Below, one piece after another: positions 1 to 8,309 of a stretch of 64,000 nucleotides of DNA (its first letter is position 1; each line of letters opens with the position of its first letter). A program made the position numbers and the translations under genes. The stretch spans positions 1,394,989-1,458,988 of the forward strand of contig MTMF02000009.1 of assembly GCA_002011125.2 (NCBI GenBank). The letters run 5' to 3'. The DNA is from Candidatus Hydrothermarchaeum profundi (GTDB lineage Archaea > Hydrothermarchaeota > Hydrothermarchaeia > Hydrothermarchaeales > Hydrothermarchaeaceae). The notes under the pieces are model-generated. The model saw only the letters and a list, made by a program, of their open reading frames with translations. It was not told the DNA's origin and did no database searches.

Positions 1-302
1 TTCTCACAAAATATTTCTTCACAATCAGTGGGATGGAAATCAAGTTTAGCTCCAGTAAAGGCTTGTTTTTCATTTATAGCACAGAGGACATCACCCTCCA
101 CTACCTGTGCCACTTTAACTTTTCCATATAGAGGGCATTTATGTTCTATCTCTTTTACTTCTTCAACTCTATATTTCCTACCTTTTTCAAGATTTTCAGT
201 GCAAGCTTTCAATAGCCTACATTTACTGCATTCGTCAGCTACTCCAAGGTAGATAAATTCGTATCCTTTCTTTGCGGACTTAGAGTCAATCAAGGTAATC
301 AT
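1..302 (-). CDS. UPF0179 family protein (3' end outside window)
   Basis: The first 100 residues of a small cysteine-rich protein of the archaeal UPF0179 family are visible; the C-terminus lies beyond the left edge. The N-terminus reads MITLIDSKSAKKGYEFIYLG and is followed by a CX2CX5C cluster (ECSKCRLLKAC, about residues 24-34) and further cysteines (HKCPLYGK), a probable metal-binding module. Function is not established for the family. The ATG overlaps the egsA stop codon (ATGA), so the two genes are translationally coupled in one operon. GGAGGT stands just upstream of the start. Confidence 0.82.
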   Translation of the reverse strand, partial: MITLIDSKSAKKGYEFIYLGVADECSKCRLLKACTENLEKGRKYRVEEVKEIEHKCPLYGKVKVAQVVEGDVLCAINEKQAFTGAKLDFHPTDCEEIFCE

Positions 303-1345
303 ATTACCTCCGTATTTTTTGCCAAAGTAATGGCAGACTCTCTATCTAACGGTTTATGTTCAAGTATAGTGTAACGATGAGGCCTTATCTCTCTTGCCTT
401 TAATAAAGCTTCTACGATATACTTTTCTCTTATTCCTAGTTCTTTGGAGTTTACTGGGGCACCTAGAGTGCTCAGGGTTTTTCTTATCTTCTCCCAATTT
501 CCTTCATGAAGATACATCATCATTATTGCGCCAACTCCGCATTGTTCCCCATGAAGAGCGGGTGATGGCGCTATCATATCTAGGGCATGGCTAAATTTAT
601 GTTCTGAGCCACTCCCCGGCCTAGATGATCCTGCTATACTCATTGCAACTCCTGAAGAAATGAGGGCCGTTACGACTTTTTTGATACTATCATCACTTCT
701 ATTCTTAATTTTACGGCTGTTTTTCATTATTATTTTGGCCGTCATATTAGATAGGGAAATAGCGTATTCGCTAATTTCCTCTCCTGTGATTTTATGGGCA
801 AGTTCCCAATCTTTTATTGCGGTGTATTTTGATATAAGGTCACCACAGCCGCTTGCTAAGAGCCTATAAGGGGATTTTCTTATTATCGCTATGTCAGCTA
901 TGACTGCTATTGGAGCATGAGCCTCAAGAGAAACAGACCCACTCTCACTTTTAATCGATGCTCTAGAGGAGGCTATCCCATCGTGAGAGGCTGCTGTAGG
1001 AACGCTGATAAATTCTCTGTGGCACTGTTTTGAAGCAAGCTTTGCAACATCAATGACTTTACCCCCACCTACTCCGATTATGAAATCTATGTTCTCCTTT
1101 ATAATAATTTGTTCGACTATTTTGACCTCTCTCACAGTTGCATTGTCAATTATATGACTCCTTAATTCGTGGCTTGCTTGTAGAAGTGATACTACTTCTT
1201 TACCTGCTATTTCATAAGTGATAGGATCTGAGATCACTAAGGCTCTCTCATTTAGTTTTAGTTCTGTACAAACAGATCCGATTTTGTCAATAGCACCCTT
1301 TTCAACCAGCACTATTCTAGGTAGTTGCATCATTTTAGAATTCAT
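299..1345 (-). CDS. egsA: sn-glycerol-1-phosphate dehydrogenase
   Basis: Reduces dihydroxyacetone phosphate to sn-glycerol 1-phosphate, the step that fixes the stereochemistry of archaeal ether lipids. It is a 348-residue Zn-dependent alcohol dehydrogenase/GldA-superfamily protein. Visible are the NAD(P)-binding GVGGGKVIDVAKL, the PTAASHDGIAS segment typical of EgsA, and probable zinc ligands Asp in GCGDLISKY and His in HKFSHALD and LHGEQCG. A longer reading from 1411 would run into the divergent DUF63 gene; the start at 1345 gives MNSKMMQLPRIVLVEKG, which fits the family N-terminus. It is followed by UPF0179 with a 4-nt overlap. Confidence 0.93.
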   Translation of the reverse strand: MNSKMMQLPRIVLVEKGAIDKIGSVCTELKLNERALVISDPITYEIAGKEVVSLLQASHELRSHIIDNATVREVKIVEQIIIKENIDFIIGVGGGKVIDVAKLASKQCHREFISVPTAASHDGIASSRASIKSESGSVSLEAHAPIAVIADIAIIRKSPYRLLASGCGDLISKYTAIKDWELAHKITGEEISEYAISLSNMTAKIIMKNSRKIKNRSDDSIKKVVTALISSGVAMSIAGSSRPGSGSEHKFSHALDMIAPSPALHGEQCGVGAIMMMYLHEGNWEKIRKTLSTLGAPVNSKELGIREKYIVEALLKAREIRPHRYTILEHKPLDRESAITLAKNTEVI

Positions 1346-1367
1346 CGATGAAAGTTTCTCCACAAAG

Positions 1368-1376
1368 TTTATTAAG
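1368..1376. promoter_or_regulatory. Shared TATA element between egsA and DUF63 gene
   Basis: The 52-bp gap between the two divergent start codons holds one AT-rich element, TTTATTAAG, read as CTTAATAAA on the other strand. Its centre is about 26 nt from each ATG. That is the usual archaeal TATA-to-start-site distance, so both mRNAs may be leaderless and driven from one element. This is inferred from spacing only. Confidence 0.45.
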
Positions 1377-1397
1377 TTTCCTTTTAATTCCGCTCTT

Positions 1398-2189
1398 ATG
1401 GCGGAATACACGGTTCAAGACTATGTAATATACTTGGGAATTCTTTTGCTTATCTTATGGGGATTTTCACGGTTCATATTCAAAAGGATAGAATTCGATA
1501 ATAGATTTTTATGGGCTGCCGCCCCTTACATAGTCTTTGGCGTTACATTAAGGATGCTTGCAGATGTAGGGATGTATGAAAGAAACCAGCTGTGGAATAT
1601 CACTCCCGGAGTTTATATCACTTCAATAACTCTTGGGCTAATTGCCATTGCTATTGGACTCGTGATCGAAACACGCTTTAAGATAGAGTATTGGTATACC
1701 CCCTTACTAATTGGGATTTTTGCTGCATTGTTCACCTCTTATAATCTCTCAAAGTTTATTGTAAGAGGAGAAAGAATATTATATCCATTCATTTTGGCAT
1801 TTGGTATAACGCTTGCTATTTACCTTTTGTCTTCCTTTACTAATCAAACAAGAGTTTTTAGAAAGTTAGATAATGTTGCTATCATCTACGCTCATCTCCT
1901 TGATGGGTCTGCAACTTTTTTAGGCATTGATTTTTATCATTTTTCGGAGGAACATCTTTTACCAGATATTTTCATAAAGACTACAGGAACAGCGTTTATA
2001 ATGATCCCTTTAAAAATACTAGTGGCTCTACTTGCAATCTATTTTTTAGAAAAGTGGTATCGGGATGAAAAATTAAAAGGAAACGTGAGGGGGGCTTCTC
2101 AGCAATATAAAATTTTTAAATTCTTATTTTTTATACTGGGGATAGGTCCAGGACTTAGAGACGCTATTCTACCAGCGACAATAGTTTAA
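1398..2189 (+). CDS. DUF63 family multi-pass membrane protein
   Basis: A 263-residue hydrophobic protein with roughly seven membrane segments, of the archaeal DUF63 family; function unknown. Family-like features are the N-terminal helix (YVIYLGILLLILWGFSRFIF), the FGVTLRMLADVG segment, HLLDGSATFLGIDFYHFSEEH in the middle, and the C-terminal GIGPGLRDAI. The open frame extends upstream to 1218, but that part is antisense to egsA and lacks family character, so the start MAEYTVQDYV at 1398 is used. It converges on hsp20 with 13 bp between the stops. Confidence 0.85.
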   Translation: MAEYTVQDYVIYLGILLLILWGFSRFIFKRIEFDNRFLWAAAPYIVFGVTLRMLADVGMYERNQLWNITPGVYITSITLGLIAIAIGLVIETRFKIEYWYTPLLIGIFAALFTSYNLSKFIVRGERILYPFILAFGITLAIYLLSSFTNQTRVFRKLDNVAIIYAHLLDGSATFLGIDFYHFSEEHLLPDIFIKTTGTAFIMIPLKILVALLAIYFLEKWYRDEKLKGNVRGASQQYKIFKFLFFILGIGPGLRDAILPATIV

Positions 2190-2202
2190 AAAAAGAAAGA
2201 GT

Positions 2203-2706
2203 TTATTTTATTTTTACCTTCTTGGCTTTGTACTCTGGTTTGGGCTCAAGTTTCGGTAGAGTTATTGTAAGTATCCCCTCCTTAAGTTCGGCTTCTACAT
2301 CGTCTGTCTTTAGTTCTTCGGGTAGCTCGATGCTTCGGTAATATCTCCTACTAGACAGCTCTCTCCGAATCCAGTTTTTACCTTCTTCATCTTTACTTTC
2401 ACTATGCTCAGCAGAGATCTCTAGGCTATAAGGCGTCACTTTGATGTCTATGTCCTCTTTAGGAATCCCTGGCAACTCTACTTTTACTTCATACTTGTCT
2501 CCCACGTCAGCGATATCCATAGCCGGTACTCTAGTAGAGTCGGCTGATTCTATACCCACGTTAAAAGGTCTAAGCAACTCGTCAACGCTTCTCCTAAACT
2601 CTTTGAATAATCGGTCAAACTCGTTCCACAAGCTTAATGACTCTCGCATCATTATGTTGCCTCCTATTTCTCGGGGTATAATGTTGGTATCTTTTTTTCT
2701 AAACAT
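2203..2706 (-). CDS. hsp20: Small heat shock protein, Hsp20/alpha-crystallin family
   Basis: ATP-independent cytoplasmic chaperone that holds unfolding proteins. The 167-residue protein has an N-terminal arm with the amphipathic SLWNEFDRLFKEFRRSV, then the alpha-crystallin domain (about 60-150) with VELPGIPKEDIDIKV and the terminal GILTITLPK signature. Two start codons each have a strong Shine-Dalgarno site: ATG 2706 after AAAGGAGGTGGT, and ATG 2652 (MMRESLSLW) after ATAGGAGGCAAC. Two forms differing by 18 residues are possible. It is divergent from proS across 214 bp. Confidence 0.92.
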   Translation of the reverse strand: MFRKKDTNIIPREIGGNIMMRESLSLWNEFDRLFKEFRRSVDELLRPFNVGIESADSTRVPAMDIADVGDKYEVKVELPGIPKEDIDIKVTPYSLEISAEHSESKDEEGKNWIRRELSSRRYYRSIELPEELKTDDVEAELKEGILTITLPKLEPKPEYKAKKVKIK

Positions 2707-2887
2707 AAGACACCACCTCCTTTTTCTTACTTTCTGTTATTTTAATAATCAGTTAACACCTTCAAATATTTTAGTAACATTTTGTAATAAAAATATTTAT
2801 GGTAGTAAAAGCTAATTAAGACAACTAATCGCTAAACCTATAATTAAACTAAAAATTTGAGAATTTTACCATTTAGTTAACAACAAC

Positions 2888-2896
2888 TTTTTATAC
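2888..2896 (+). promoter_or_regulatory. TATA box of proS
   Basis: TTTTTATAC is centred about 29 nt before the proS ATG, the spacing expected for an archaeal promoter with a very short or absent leader. The rest of the 214-bp gap to hsp20 is AT-rich and contains three copies of the palindrome GTTAAC at 2752, 2876 and 2905, the last two on either side of this TATA box. Confidence 0.55.
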
Positions 2897-2920
2897 TTAC
2901 TACCGTTAACAGGGGTTTCC

Positions 2921-4333
2921 ATGAGAGAGAAAATGAATAGGAACTTCAGCGAGTGGTACAACGATATAATTGAAAAAGCAGAGATATTAGATATCCGGTA
3001 TCCTGTTAAAGGGCTTTATGTCTGGTTCCCTTATGGTTTCAAAGTTAGGAAATACGTGTTAGACGTGATTAGGGAGCTATTAGACAAGACAGGTCATCAA
3101 GAAGCATTGTTTCCACTACTAATACCCGAACATGAGTTTGCAAAAGAAGCCCAGCATATAAAAGGATTTGAGGATGAAGTCTTTTGGGTTACTCATGGGG
3201 GTAGGGAGCCTCTAAATGTCAAGCTGGCTTTGAGACCCACATCTGAGACAGCTATTTATCCTATGTTTTTAGTTTGGGTTCGGTCACACGCAGACCTTCC
3301 TATAAAAATCTACCAGATTGTAAATGTTTTTAGATATGAAACAAAACATACCCGTCCTCTAATTAGGCTGAGGGAAATAACAACTTTCAAAGAGGCTCAT
3401 ACTGTACATGAAAGTATGGAGAGTGCAGAGGCACAGATTGAGGAAGCTATTCAAATTTACAAGAATTTTTTTGATGAACTTGGTGTACCTTATTCAGTCA
3501 TTAGAAGGCCGGATTGGGATAAATTTCCCGGCGCTGTGTATACGATGGCATTTGATACTATTTTTCCGGATGGGAGAACCCTGCAAATCGGAACGGTGCA
3601 TAATTTAGGTCAAAACTTTGCAAAGACTTTTAACATAAAATTCGAGGACTCTGAGGGTAACCAGCAGTATGCTTATCAAACCTGTTATGGAATCTCAGAT
3701 AGAGTAATAGCCGCGTTATTAGTAACGCATGGTGATGATCATGGTCTCTGTATTCCACCAAAAGTAGCGCCTATCCAGTGTGTTATAATACCTATATGGT
3801 ATAAAAACAAGAAAGATGAAGTGGATAGAGAAGTCGTTAAATTAAAGGAAGAGCTGAAAGACCTACGAGTTCATGTAGATGACAGAGATATAAGGCCTGG
3901 AAGCAAGTATTTTGACTGGGAGATTAAAGGAGTACCTCTTAGAATAGAGCTGGGTCCAAAAGACATTGAAGAAGGAAAAGTAACCGTAGTAAGGAGAGAT
4001 ACCATGGAGAGAACCACGATTTCCCGGGAGAATGTTAAAGAAAGTGTAAAGAGGATACTAGCTAGTATAACCGATAACTTAAAAGCAAGGGCGTGGGACG
4101 AATTTAAGAAAAAAATATATGAAGCTACTTCTTTAGAAAACGCGAGGAAGATCATAAAAGAGGGTAGGGGAGTTGTGCGGTTGGGTTGGTGCGGCGATGA
4201 AGCGTGTGGAAAGATTATCGAAGATGAGATAGATGCAGATTTTCTCGGGATAGTGGACGAAAAAAAAGATGGGGTTTGTCTAGGATGTGGCAGAACTTCT
4301 AGAAATATGATTCAGGTGGGAAGAAGTTATTAA
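2921..4333 (+). CDS. proS: Prolyl-tRNA synthetase, archaeal/eukaryotic type
   Basis: Class II aminoacyl-tRNA synthetase charging tRNA-Pro. The 470-residue length and layout fit the archaeal form: catalytic core with motif 2 ([18 protein letters not shown], about residues 128-145), motif 3 region [19 protein letters not shown], an anticodon-binding domain, and a C-terminal zinc-binding domain with CGDEACGK and CLGCGR, ending in Tyr. ATG 2921 lies at leaderless distance from its TATA box. A second ATG at 2933 (MNRNFSEWY) is a possible alternative start. It appears monocistronic; rps3ae follows 57 bp later with its own TATA box. Confidence 0.96.
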   Translation: MREKMNRNFSEWYNDIIEKAEILDIRYPVKGLYVWFPYGFKVRKYVLDVIRELLDKTGHQEALFPLLIPEHEFAKEAQHIKGFEDEVFWVTHGGREPLNVKLALRPTSETAIYPMFLVWVRSHADLPIKIYQIVNVFRYETKHTRPLIRLREITTFKEAHTVHESMESAEAQIEEAIQIYKNFFDELGVPYSVIRRPDWDKFPGAVYTMAFDTIFPDGRTLQIGTVHNLGQNFAKTFNIKFEDSEGNQQYAYQTCYGISDRVIAALLVTHGDDHGLCIPPKVAPIQCVIIPIWYKNKKDEVDREVVKLKEELKDLRVHVDDRDIRPGSKYFDWEIKGVPLRIELGPKDIEEGKVTVVRRDTMERTTISRENVKESVKRILASITDNLKARAWDEFKKKIYEATSLENARKIIKEGRGVVRLGWCGDEACGKIIEDEIDADFLGIVDEKKDGVCLGCGRTSRNMIQVGRSY

Positions 4334-4352
4334 ATTTGAATCAACAGATATC

Positions 4353-4360
4353 TTTTTATA
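4353..4360 (+). promoter_or_regulatory. TATA box of rps3ae
   Basis: TTTTTATA lies about 34 nt before the rps3ae ATG. Initiation about 26 nt downstream would leave a short leader that just includes the Shine-Dalgarno GGAGGAG at 4380-4386. Confidence 0.5.
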
Positions 4361-4390
4361 GTAATTTCTTGTTAAAGATGGAGGAGTTGA

Positions 4391-4975
4391 ATGGCTAGAG
4401 CTAGAAGAAGAGTAGATACTTGGAAAACAAAAAGATGGTATGAAATATTAGCCCCTAAGGGCTTTGGAGAAGTAAAGATAGGAGAAACTCTGGCGAGTGA
4501 TCCTTCGTCTCTAATAGGAAGAACAGTTGAAACAACTATGAGAGAGTTGGCGGGAGATTTTACAAAGCAGCACATTAAGCTTAAATTTGTTATAACCGAT
4601 GTCAAGGGAAACCAAGCATACACGGCTTTTAAGGGTCATGCATTATCTAGGGAGTATATGAGAAGCCAGATAAGAAGGAAAAGCACTAGAGTAGAAGGAG
4701 TTGTCGATGTAACTACGAAAGATGGATGGAAACTTAGGGTAAAAACTATAGCAATTGCTATAGGTAGGGTTCAAACAGCTCAAGAAAAGGCTATTAGAAG
4801 AGTAATGTCTGATTTAGTCAAGAAGGAAGCAGAGGAAAAAGACTTAGATTTATTAATTCAAGAGATCATCCAAAACAGGCTATCCGTAAACATGTATAGA
4901 GCTGCCAGCAAGATATATCCTTTAAAGAGAGTTGAAGTTAGAAAAGTTAAAGTTTTAGAATCAGCTTCAGCCTAA
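4391..4975 (+). CDS. rps3ae: 30S ribosomal protein S3Ae (eS1)
   Basis: Small-subunit ribosomal protein shared only by archaea and eukaryotes. The 194 residues open with MARARRRVDTWKTKRWYEIL, followed by the APKGFGEVKIGETLASDP segment typical of the family, and include SREYMRSQIRRKSTRVEGVV. A GGAGGAG Shine-Dalgarno precedes the ATG by 4 nt. The DUF92 gene starts 15 nt downstream, so the two are probably cotranscribed. Confidence 0.95.
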   Translation: MARARRRVDTWKTKRWYEILAPKGFGEVKIGETLASDPSSLIGRTVETTMRELAGDFTKQHIKLKFVITDVKGNQAYTAFKGHALSREYMRSQIRRKSTRVEGVVDVTTKDGWKLRVKTIAIAIGRVQTAQEKAIRRVMSDLVKKEAEEKDLDLLIQEIIQNRLSVNMYRAASKIYPLKRVEVRKVKVLESASA

Positions 4976-4990
4976 TTCATAGGTAGAATT

Positions 4991-5701
4991 ATGTTATGGC
5001 TGGCGATTTGCCTCGTGCTAGGGGTAGTGGTATATAAAAAAGGCATACTTGACTTAAAAGGTACTCTAGCTGCTACATATATCGGGCTAGTCATAGTTTA
5101 TTTTGCTGGTTTCGACTGGCTTATTCTTTTACTAGTTTTTCTGTTTACCGCGTATATTGCAACGAGATTTAGGTACAGTTTCAAAAGCGCCATAAGAGTC
5201 TCTGAATCAAATAGCGGTAAAAGAAGCATTACACACGTACTTGCTAACGGTCTTGTGCCTACCGCTTTTGCTGTTATATGGTATATTAAGGACTCTGACC
5301 TCTTAGCATCTACGATTGCAGCAAGTTATATTGCTGCTGTAGCCACAGTTACAGGTGATACTCTTTCTTCTGAGATAGGAGTATTAAGTAAAAAAAAGCC
5401 ATTGTTAATTACTACATTAGAAAAAGTACCACCGGGCACCAATGGGGGAGTTACTATATTAGGAACTTTTGCGGGTATCCTAGGTGCGTTTATTATAGGG
5501 CTGACCGCTTGGATACTAAAGTTAGCTAGTTTTGAGACCGCAATTTTAGTCGCAGTAATTGGTGGAACATTCGGATTCACTGTCGATAGCGTTTTAGGCG
5601 CTGTTTTCGAGAGAAGAGGTCTTATAGGAAACGGTTCCGTTAATTTTCTATCGACTCTCGCAGGCAGCATCGCTGGATTATATGTATATCTTTTGATCTA
5701 A
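4991..5701 (+). CDS. DUF92 family membrane protein (possible prenyl-phosphate kinase-like)
   Basis: A 236-residue integral membrane protein of the DUF92/TIGR00297 family, with about six membrane segments. Family hallmarks are ITHVLANGLVPTAFAVIW, the GDTLSSEIGVLSKKKP segment and VPPGTNGGVTILGTFAG. A plant member, VTE6, is a phytyl-phosphate kinase, so a role in phosphorylating isoprenoid phosphates is possible here, but that is inference. It follows rps3ae closely and precedes apgM by 75 bp. Confidence 0.85.
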   Translation: MLWLAICLVLGVVVYKKGILDLKGTLAATYIGLVIVYFAGFDWLILLLVFLFTAYIATRFRYSFKSAIRVSESNSGKRSITHVLANGLVPTAFAVIWYIKDSDLLASTIAASYIAAVATVTGDTLSSEIGVLSKKKPLLITTLEKVPPGTNGGVTILGTFAGILGAFIIGLTAWILKLASFETAILVAVIGGTFGFTVDSVLGAVFERRGLIGNGSVNFLSTLAGSIAGLYVYLLI

Positions 5702-5776
5702 ATTAAGAGGGTATAGGTGATCAATTTATATGTTTCTAGAAAAGCTTTAAGTTACACTTTTCCAATCTTTTTCTGT

Positions 5777-6937
5777 ATGAAGGCTCTAGTAGTGATCTGT
5801 GATGGTATGGGGGATAGGCCAATAGAAGAACTTGGTAAAAAAACGCCGCTAGAGGTAGCGAGGACTCCTAATATGGATGAACTTGCTGCGCGGGGGATAA
5901 ATGGGACTATGCATCCAATCGGTCCTGGGATAAGGGCAGGCTCTGATACATCTCATTTAGCTATTTTGGGTTACGATCCCTTTAAAGTGTATACAGGTAG
6001 AGGCCCCTTTGAAGCAGCCGGTTTAGGCATTGAACTAAAACCCGGAGACATAGCATTCCGATGTAATTTTGCCACAATAGATGAAAACATGGTAGTAACC
6101 GATAGGAGGGCAGGAAGAATAAAAGATACGACGGAGCTTGCTAAGATAATAAATACTCTTACGCTACCTGGCGTTGAAATTATTTTTAAATCTCTAAGTT
6201 ACAGGGGAGCACTAGTGTTACGTGGTAGAGGCTTAAGTTATAAGGTTTCTGACTCTGATCCGCATTACCCCAATAAAAAAGTTGAGAAAGTGAAGCCTCT
6301 CGATAATTCAAAAGAGGCTAAAAGAACAGCGCAACTAGTTAATGAATTCACCGAAAAGGTACAAGAAGCTCTTAGCGGAAAGAAGGCTAATATGCTTCTA
6401 CTCAGAGGATGTGGGGCTGCTGTAAAATTGCAGTCCATAACGGAGAAATACGGGATTTCCGGCTCATGCATGGCTACTACTGCTATAATAAAGGGAATAG
6501 CAAAGTCGGTGGGAATGAATATAATCAATGCGGATTTAAATTATCTTAAGCGAAGTTCAAGGGCACTAAAAGAACTTGAAAAGGTAGACTTCCTCTTAAT
6601 GAATATTAAAGAAGCTGATGAGGCGGGGCACGACCATAACCCTCGAAAAAAAGTAGAGATAATAGAAAAAATAGATGAGGCGATAGGAGTTTTTTTGGAT
6701 TTCTCGCAGGAAAATTATGTTGCTGTACTAGCGGACCATACGACACCATGTAGCTTTGGAGATCATACAGGTGATCCCGTGCCTATTACAATTTGTGGCC
6801 CTGAAGTAAGGACTGACGAAGTAGATAAGTTTAGCGAAAGAGCAAATTCTAAGGGAGGCTTAGGATGGATAGTAGGAACAAATTTTATGCCTATCCTATT
6901 GAATTTTATGAATAAATCTGAAAAGTTTGGTGCATGA
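5777..6937 (+). CDS. apgM: 2,3-bisphosphoglycerate-independent phosphoglycerate mutase, archaeal type
   Basis: Interconverts 3- and 2-phosphoglycerate in glycolysis and gluconeogenesis. It is an alkaline phosphatase superfamily enzyme of 386 residues. Metal and phosphate ligands sit in CDGMGDRP near the N-terminus, AGSDTSHLAILGYDP (the Ser nucleophile region), KEADEAGHDHNP and ADHTTPCSFGDHTGDP. The frame is open from 5717, but the family N-terminus is MKALVVICDGMG, so the start is ATG 5777. Its stop lies 1 nt before the next start codon, suggesting cotranscription with the phosphohexomutase. Confidence 0.95.
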   Translation: MKALVVICDGMGDRPIEELGKKTPLEVARTPNMDELAARGINGTMHPIGPGIRAGSDTSHLAILGYDPFKVYTGRGPFEAAGLGIELKPGDIAFRCNFATIDENMVVTDRRAGRIKDTTELAKIINTLTLPGVEIIFKSLSYRGALVLRGRGLSYKVSDSDPHYPNKKVEKVKPLDNSKEAKRTAQLVNEFTEKVQEALSGKKANMLLLRGCGAAVKLQSITEKYGISGSCMATTAIIKGIAKSVGMNIINADLNYLKRSSRALKELEKVDFLLMNIKEADEAGHDHNPRKKVEIIEKIDEAIGVFLDFSQENYVAVLADHTTPCSFGDHTGDPVPITICGPEVRTDEVDKFSERANSKGGLGWIVGTNFMPILLNFMNKSEKFGA

Positions 6938-6938
6938 T

Positions 6939-8300
6939 ATGGAGTATATATTCAGAGCCTATGATGTGAGGGGCATCTTTAATAAGGAAATAACGCCTGA
7001 AATAGCAGCGAAGATTGGAATTGCGTTTGGAACGTATCTAAAGGGAGAGGGTAAGGTATTAGTGGGCCGTGACCCTAGGACAAGCAGCCTTATAATGGAA
7101 AATGCTTTTATATCAGGTCTATCTGCGACAGGTTGCGATGTCTACTCGACAGGGTTGGTACCGATACCGACAGCAAACTTTAAGATTTGGCAAGGGGGCT
7201 ATGATGCCGGAGCATATATAACTGCTTCTCATAATCCTCCTGAGTATAATGGCGTTAGATTTAGGCATCCTGATGGCACGGGCTATACATTTCAAAACGA
7301 AGAAATTAAGAATATCTTTCTAAAAGAGGAGTTCAAGCTATCAGATTGGAAGAATGTAGGTAGAATAATATACATAAATCCTGAAAAAACGCTAAGAGAA
7401 TACTCAGACTATATTTTAAGCAAATTTAACCCAGTATATGAGAAATTCAAGGTGGTCATTGACCCGGGTAATGGAGCAGCATCTCTGATTGCGCCATATA
7501 TCTTCAGAGAATTTGGAGCAAAAGTTTCAACAATAAATTGTTATCCGGATGGAACCTTTCCTGGAAGACCCTCTGAGCCGAATGAAAAAAATCTCGGAGA
7601 CTTGATGAAAGCAGTAGTCGCTACAGGAGCAGATTTTGGGGCAGGTTATGATGGCGACGCAGATAGGGTTGTATTCGTAGATGATAAGGGTAGGGTTGTG
7701 CAAAACGAGAAGATAGGAATAATAATCTCAAAAAGGATACTTGAGAAAAAGAAGGGTATTATTATAGCAAACATGGAATGCTCTATGATAGTTGAAAGCG
7801 AGATTAAAAAGGCAGGTGGTACTGTAAAAAGAGTCAGAGTAGGAGATGTATTCGTGGCGGAAGCAATTAAAAAATATAATGCGCTTTTTGCAATGGAAAC
7901 AAGTGCACACTACTTTTTTCCAGAATTTTATACCTTCGATGACCCTATTGTTGTAAGCTTAAAACTGGGCGAGATACTTTCTGAATGGGGATTAAAACTC
8001 TCTGAGATGGTCGATGAGATCCCTAGTTATCCTAAAGTAATGGAAAATATACCATGCCCGGATGAAAAAAAATTCAAAGTGATAGATGAACTTATAAATA
8101 CTTATAAAAACTCAGGCTTGCCTGTAGATCTTACTGATGGTGTTAAGGTAAGCTATAGCGATGGATGGTTTTTATTGAGGCCGTCAAATACAACTCCTTT
8201 AATTAGGGCAACTGTAGAGGCGAAGTCCAACGATAGGCTTCAAGAGCTTTTAAAAATGGTTAAAAAGGAAATTAAAACTGCTTTGAAGAAAATTAGTTAG
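6939..8300 (+). CDS. Phosphoglucomutase/phosphomannomutase family protein
   Basis: Alpha-D-phosphohexomutase that moves phosphate between C1 and C6 of hexose phosphates; the 453 residues have all four domains. The phosphoserine loop is TASHNPPEYNGVRF, the metal loop DGDADRVVFVDD, the sugar-binding loop METSAHYFFPE and the phosphate-binding loop RPSNTTPLIRATVE. Sequence alone does not separate glucose, mannose or glucosamine specificity. TTG 6927 and GTG 6930 are in frame upstream, but MEYIFRAYDVRGIF at 6939 is the family start. The next gene, a nucleotidyltransferase, would use its sugar-1-phosphate product. Confidence 0.93.
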   Translation: MEYIFRAYDVRGIFNKEITPEIAAKIGIAFGTYLKGEGKVLVGRDPRTSSLIMENAFISGLSATGCDVYSTGLVPIPTANFKIWQGGYDAGAYITASHNPPEYNGVRFRHPDGTGYTFQNEEIKNIFLKEEFKLSDWKNVGRIIYINPEKTLREYSDYILSKFNPVYEKFKVVIDPGNGAASLIAPYIFREFGAKVSTINCYPDGTFPGRPSEPNEKNLGDLMKAVVATGADFGAGYDGDADRVVFVDDKGRVVQNEKIGIIISKRILEKKKGIIIANMECSMIVESEIKKAGGTVKRVRVGDVFVAEAIKKYNALFAMETSAHYFFPEFYTFDDPIVVSLKLGEILSEWGLKLSEMVDEIPSYPKVMENIPCPDEKKFKVIDELINTYKNSGLPVDLTDGVKVSYSDGWFLLRPSNTTPLIRATVEAKSNDRLQELLKMVKKEIKTALKKIS

Positions 8301-8309
8301 GTATGCAAA

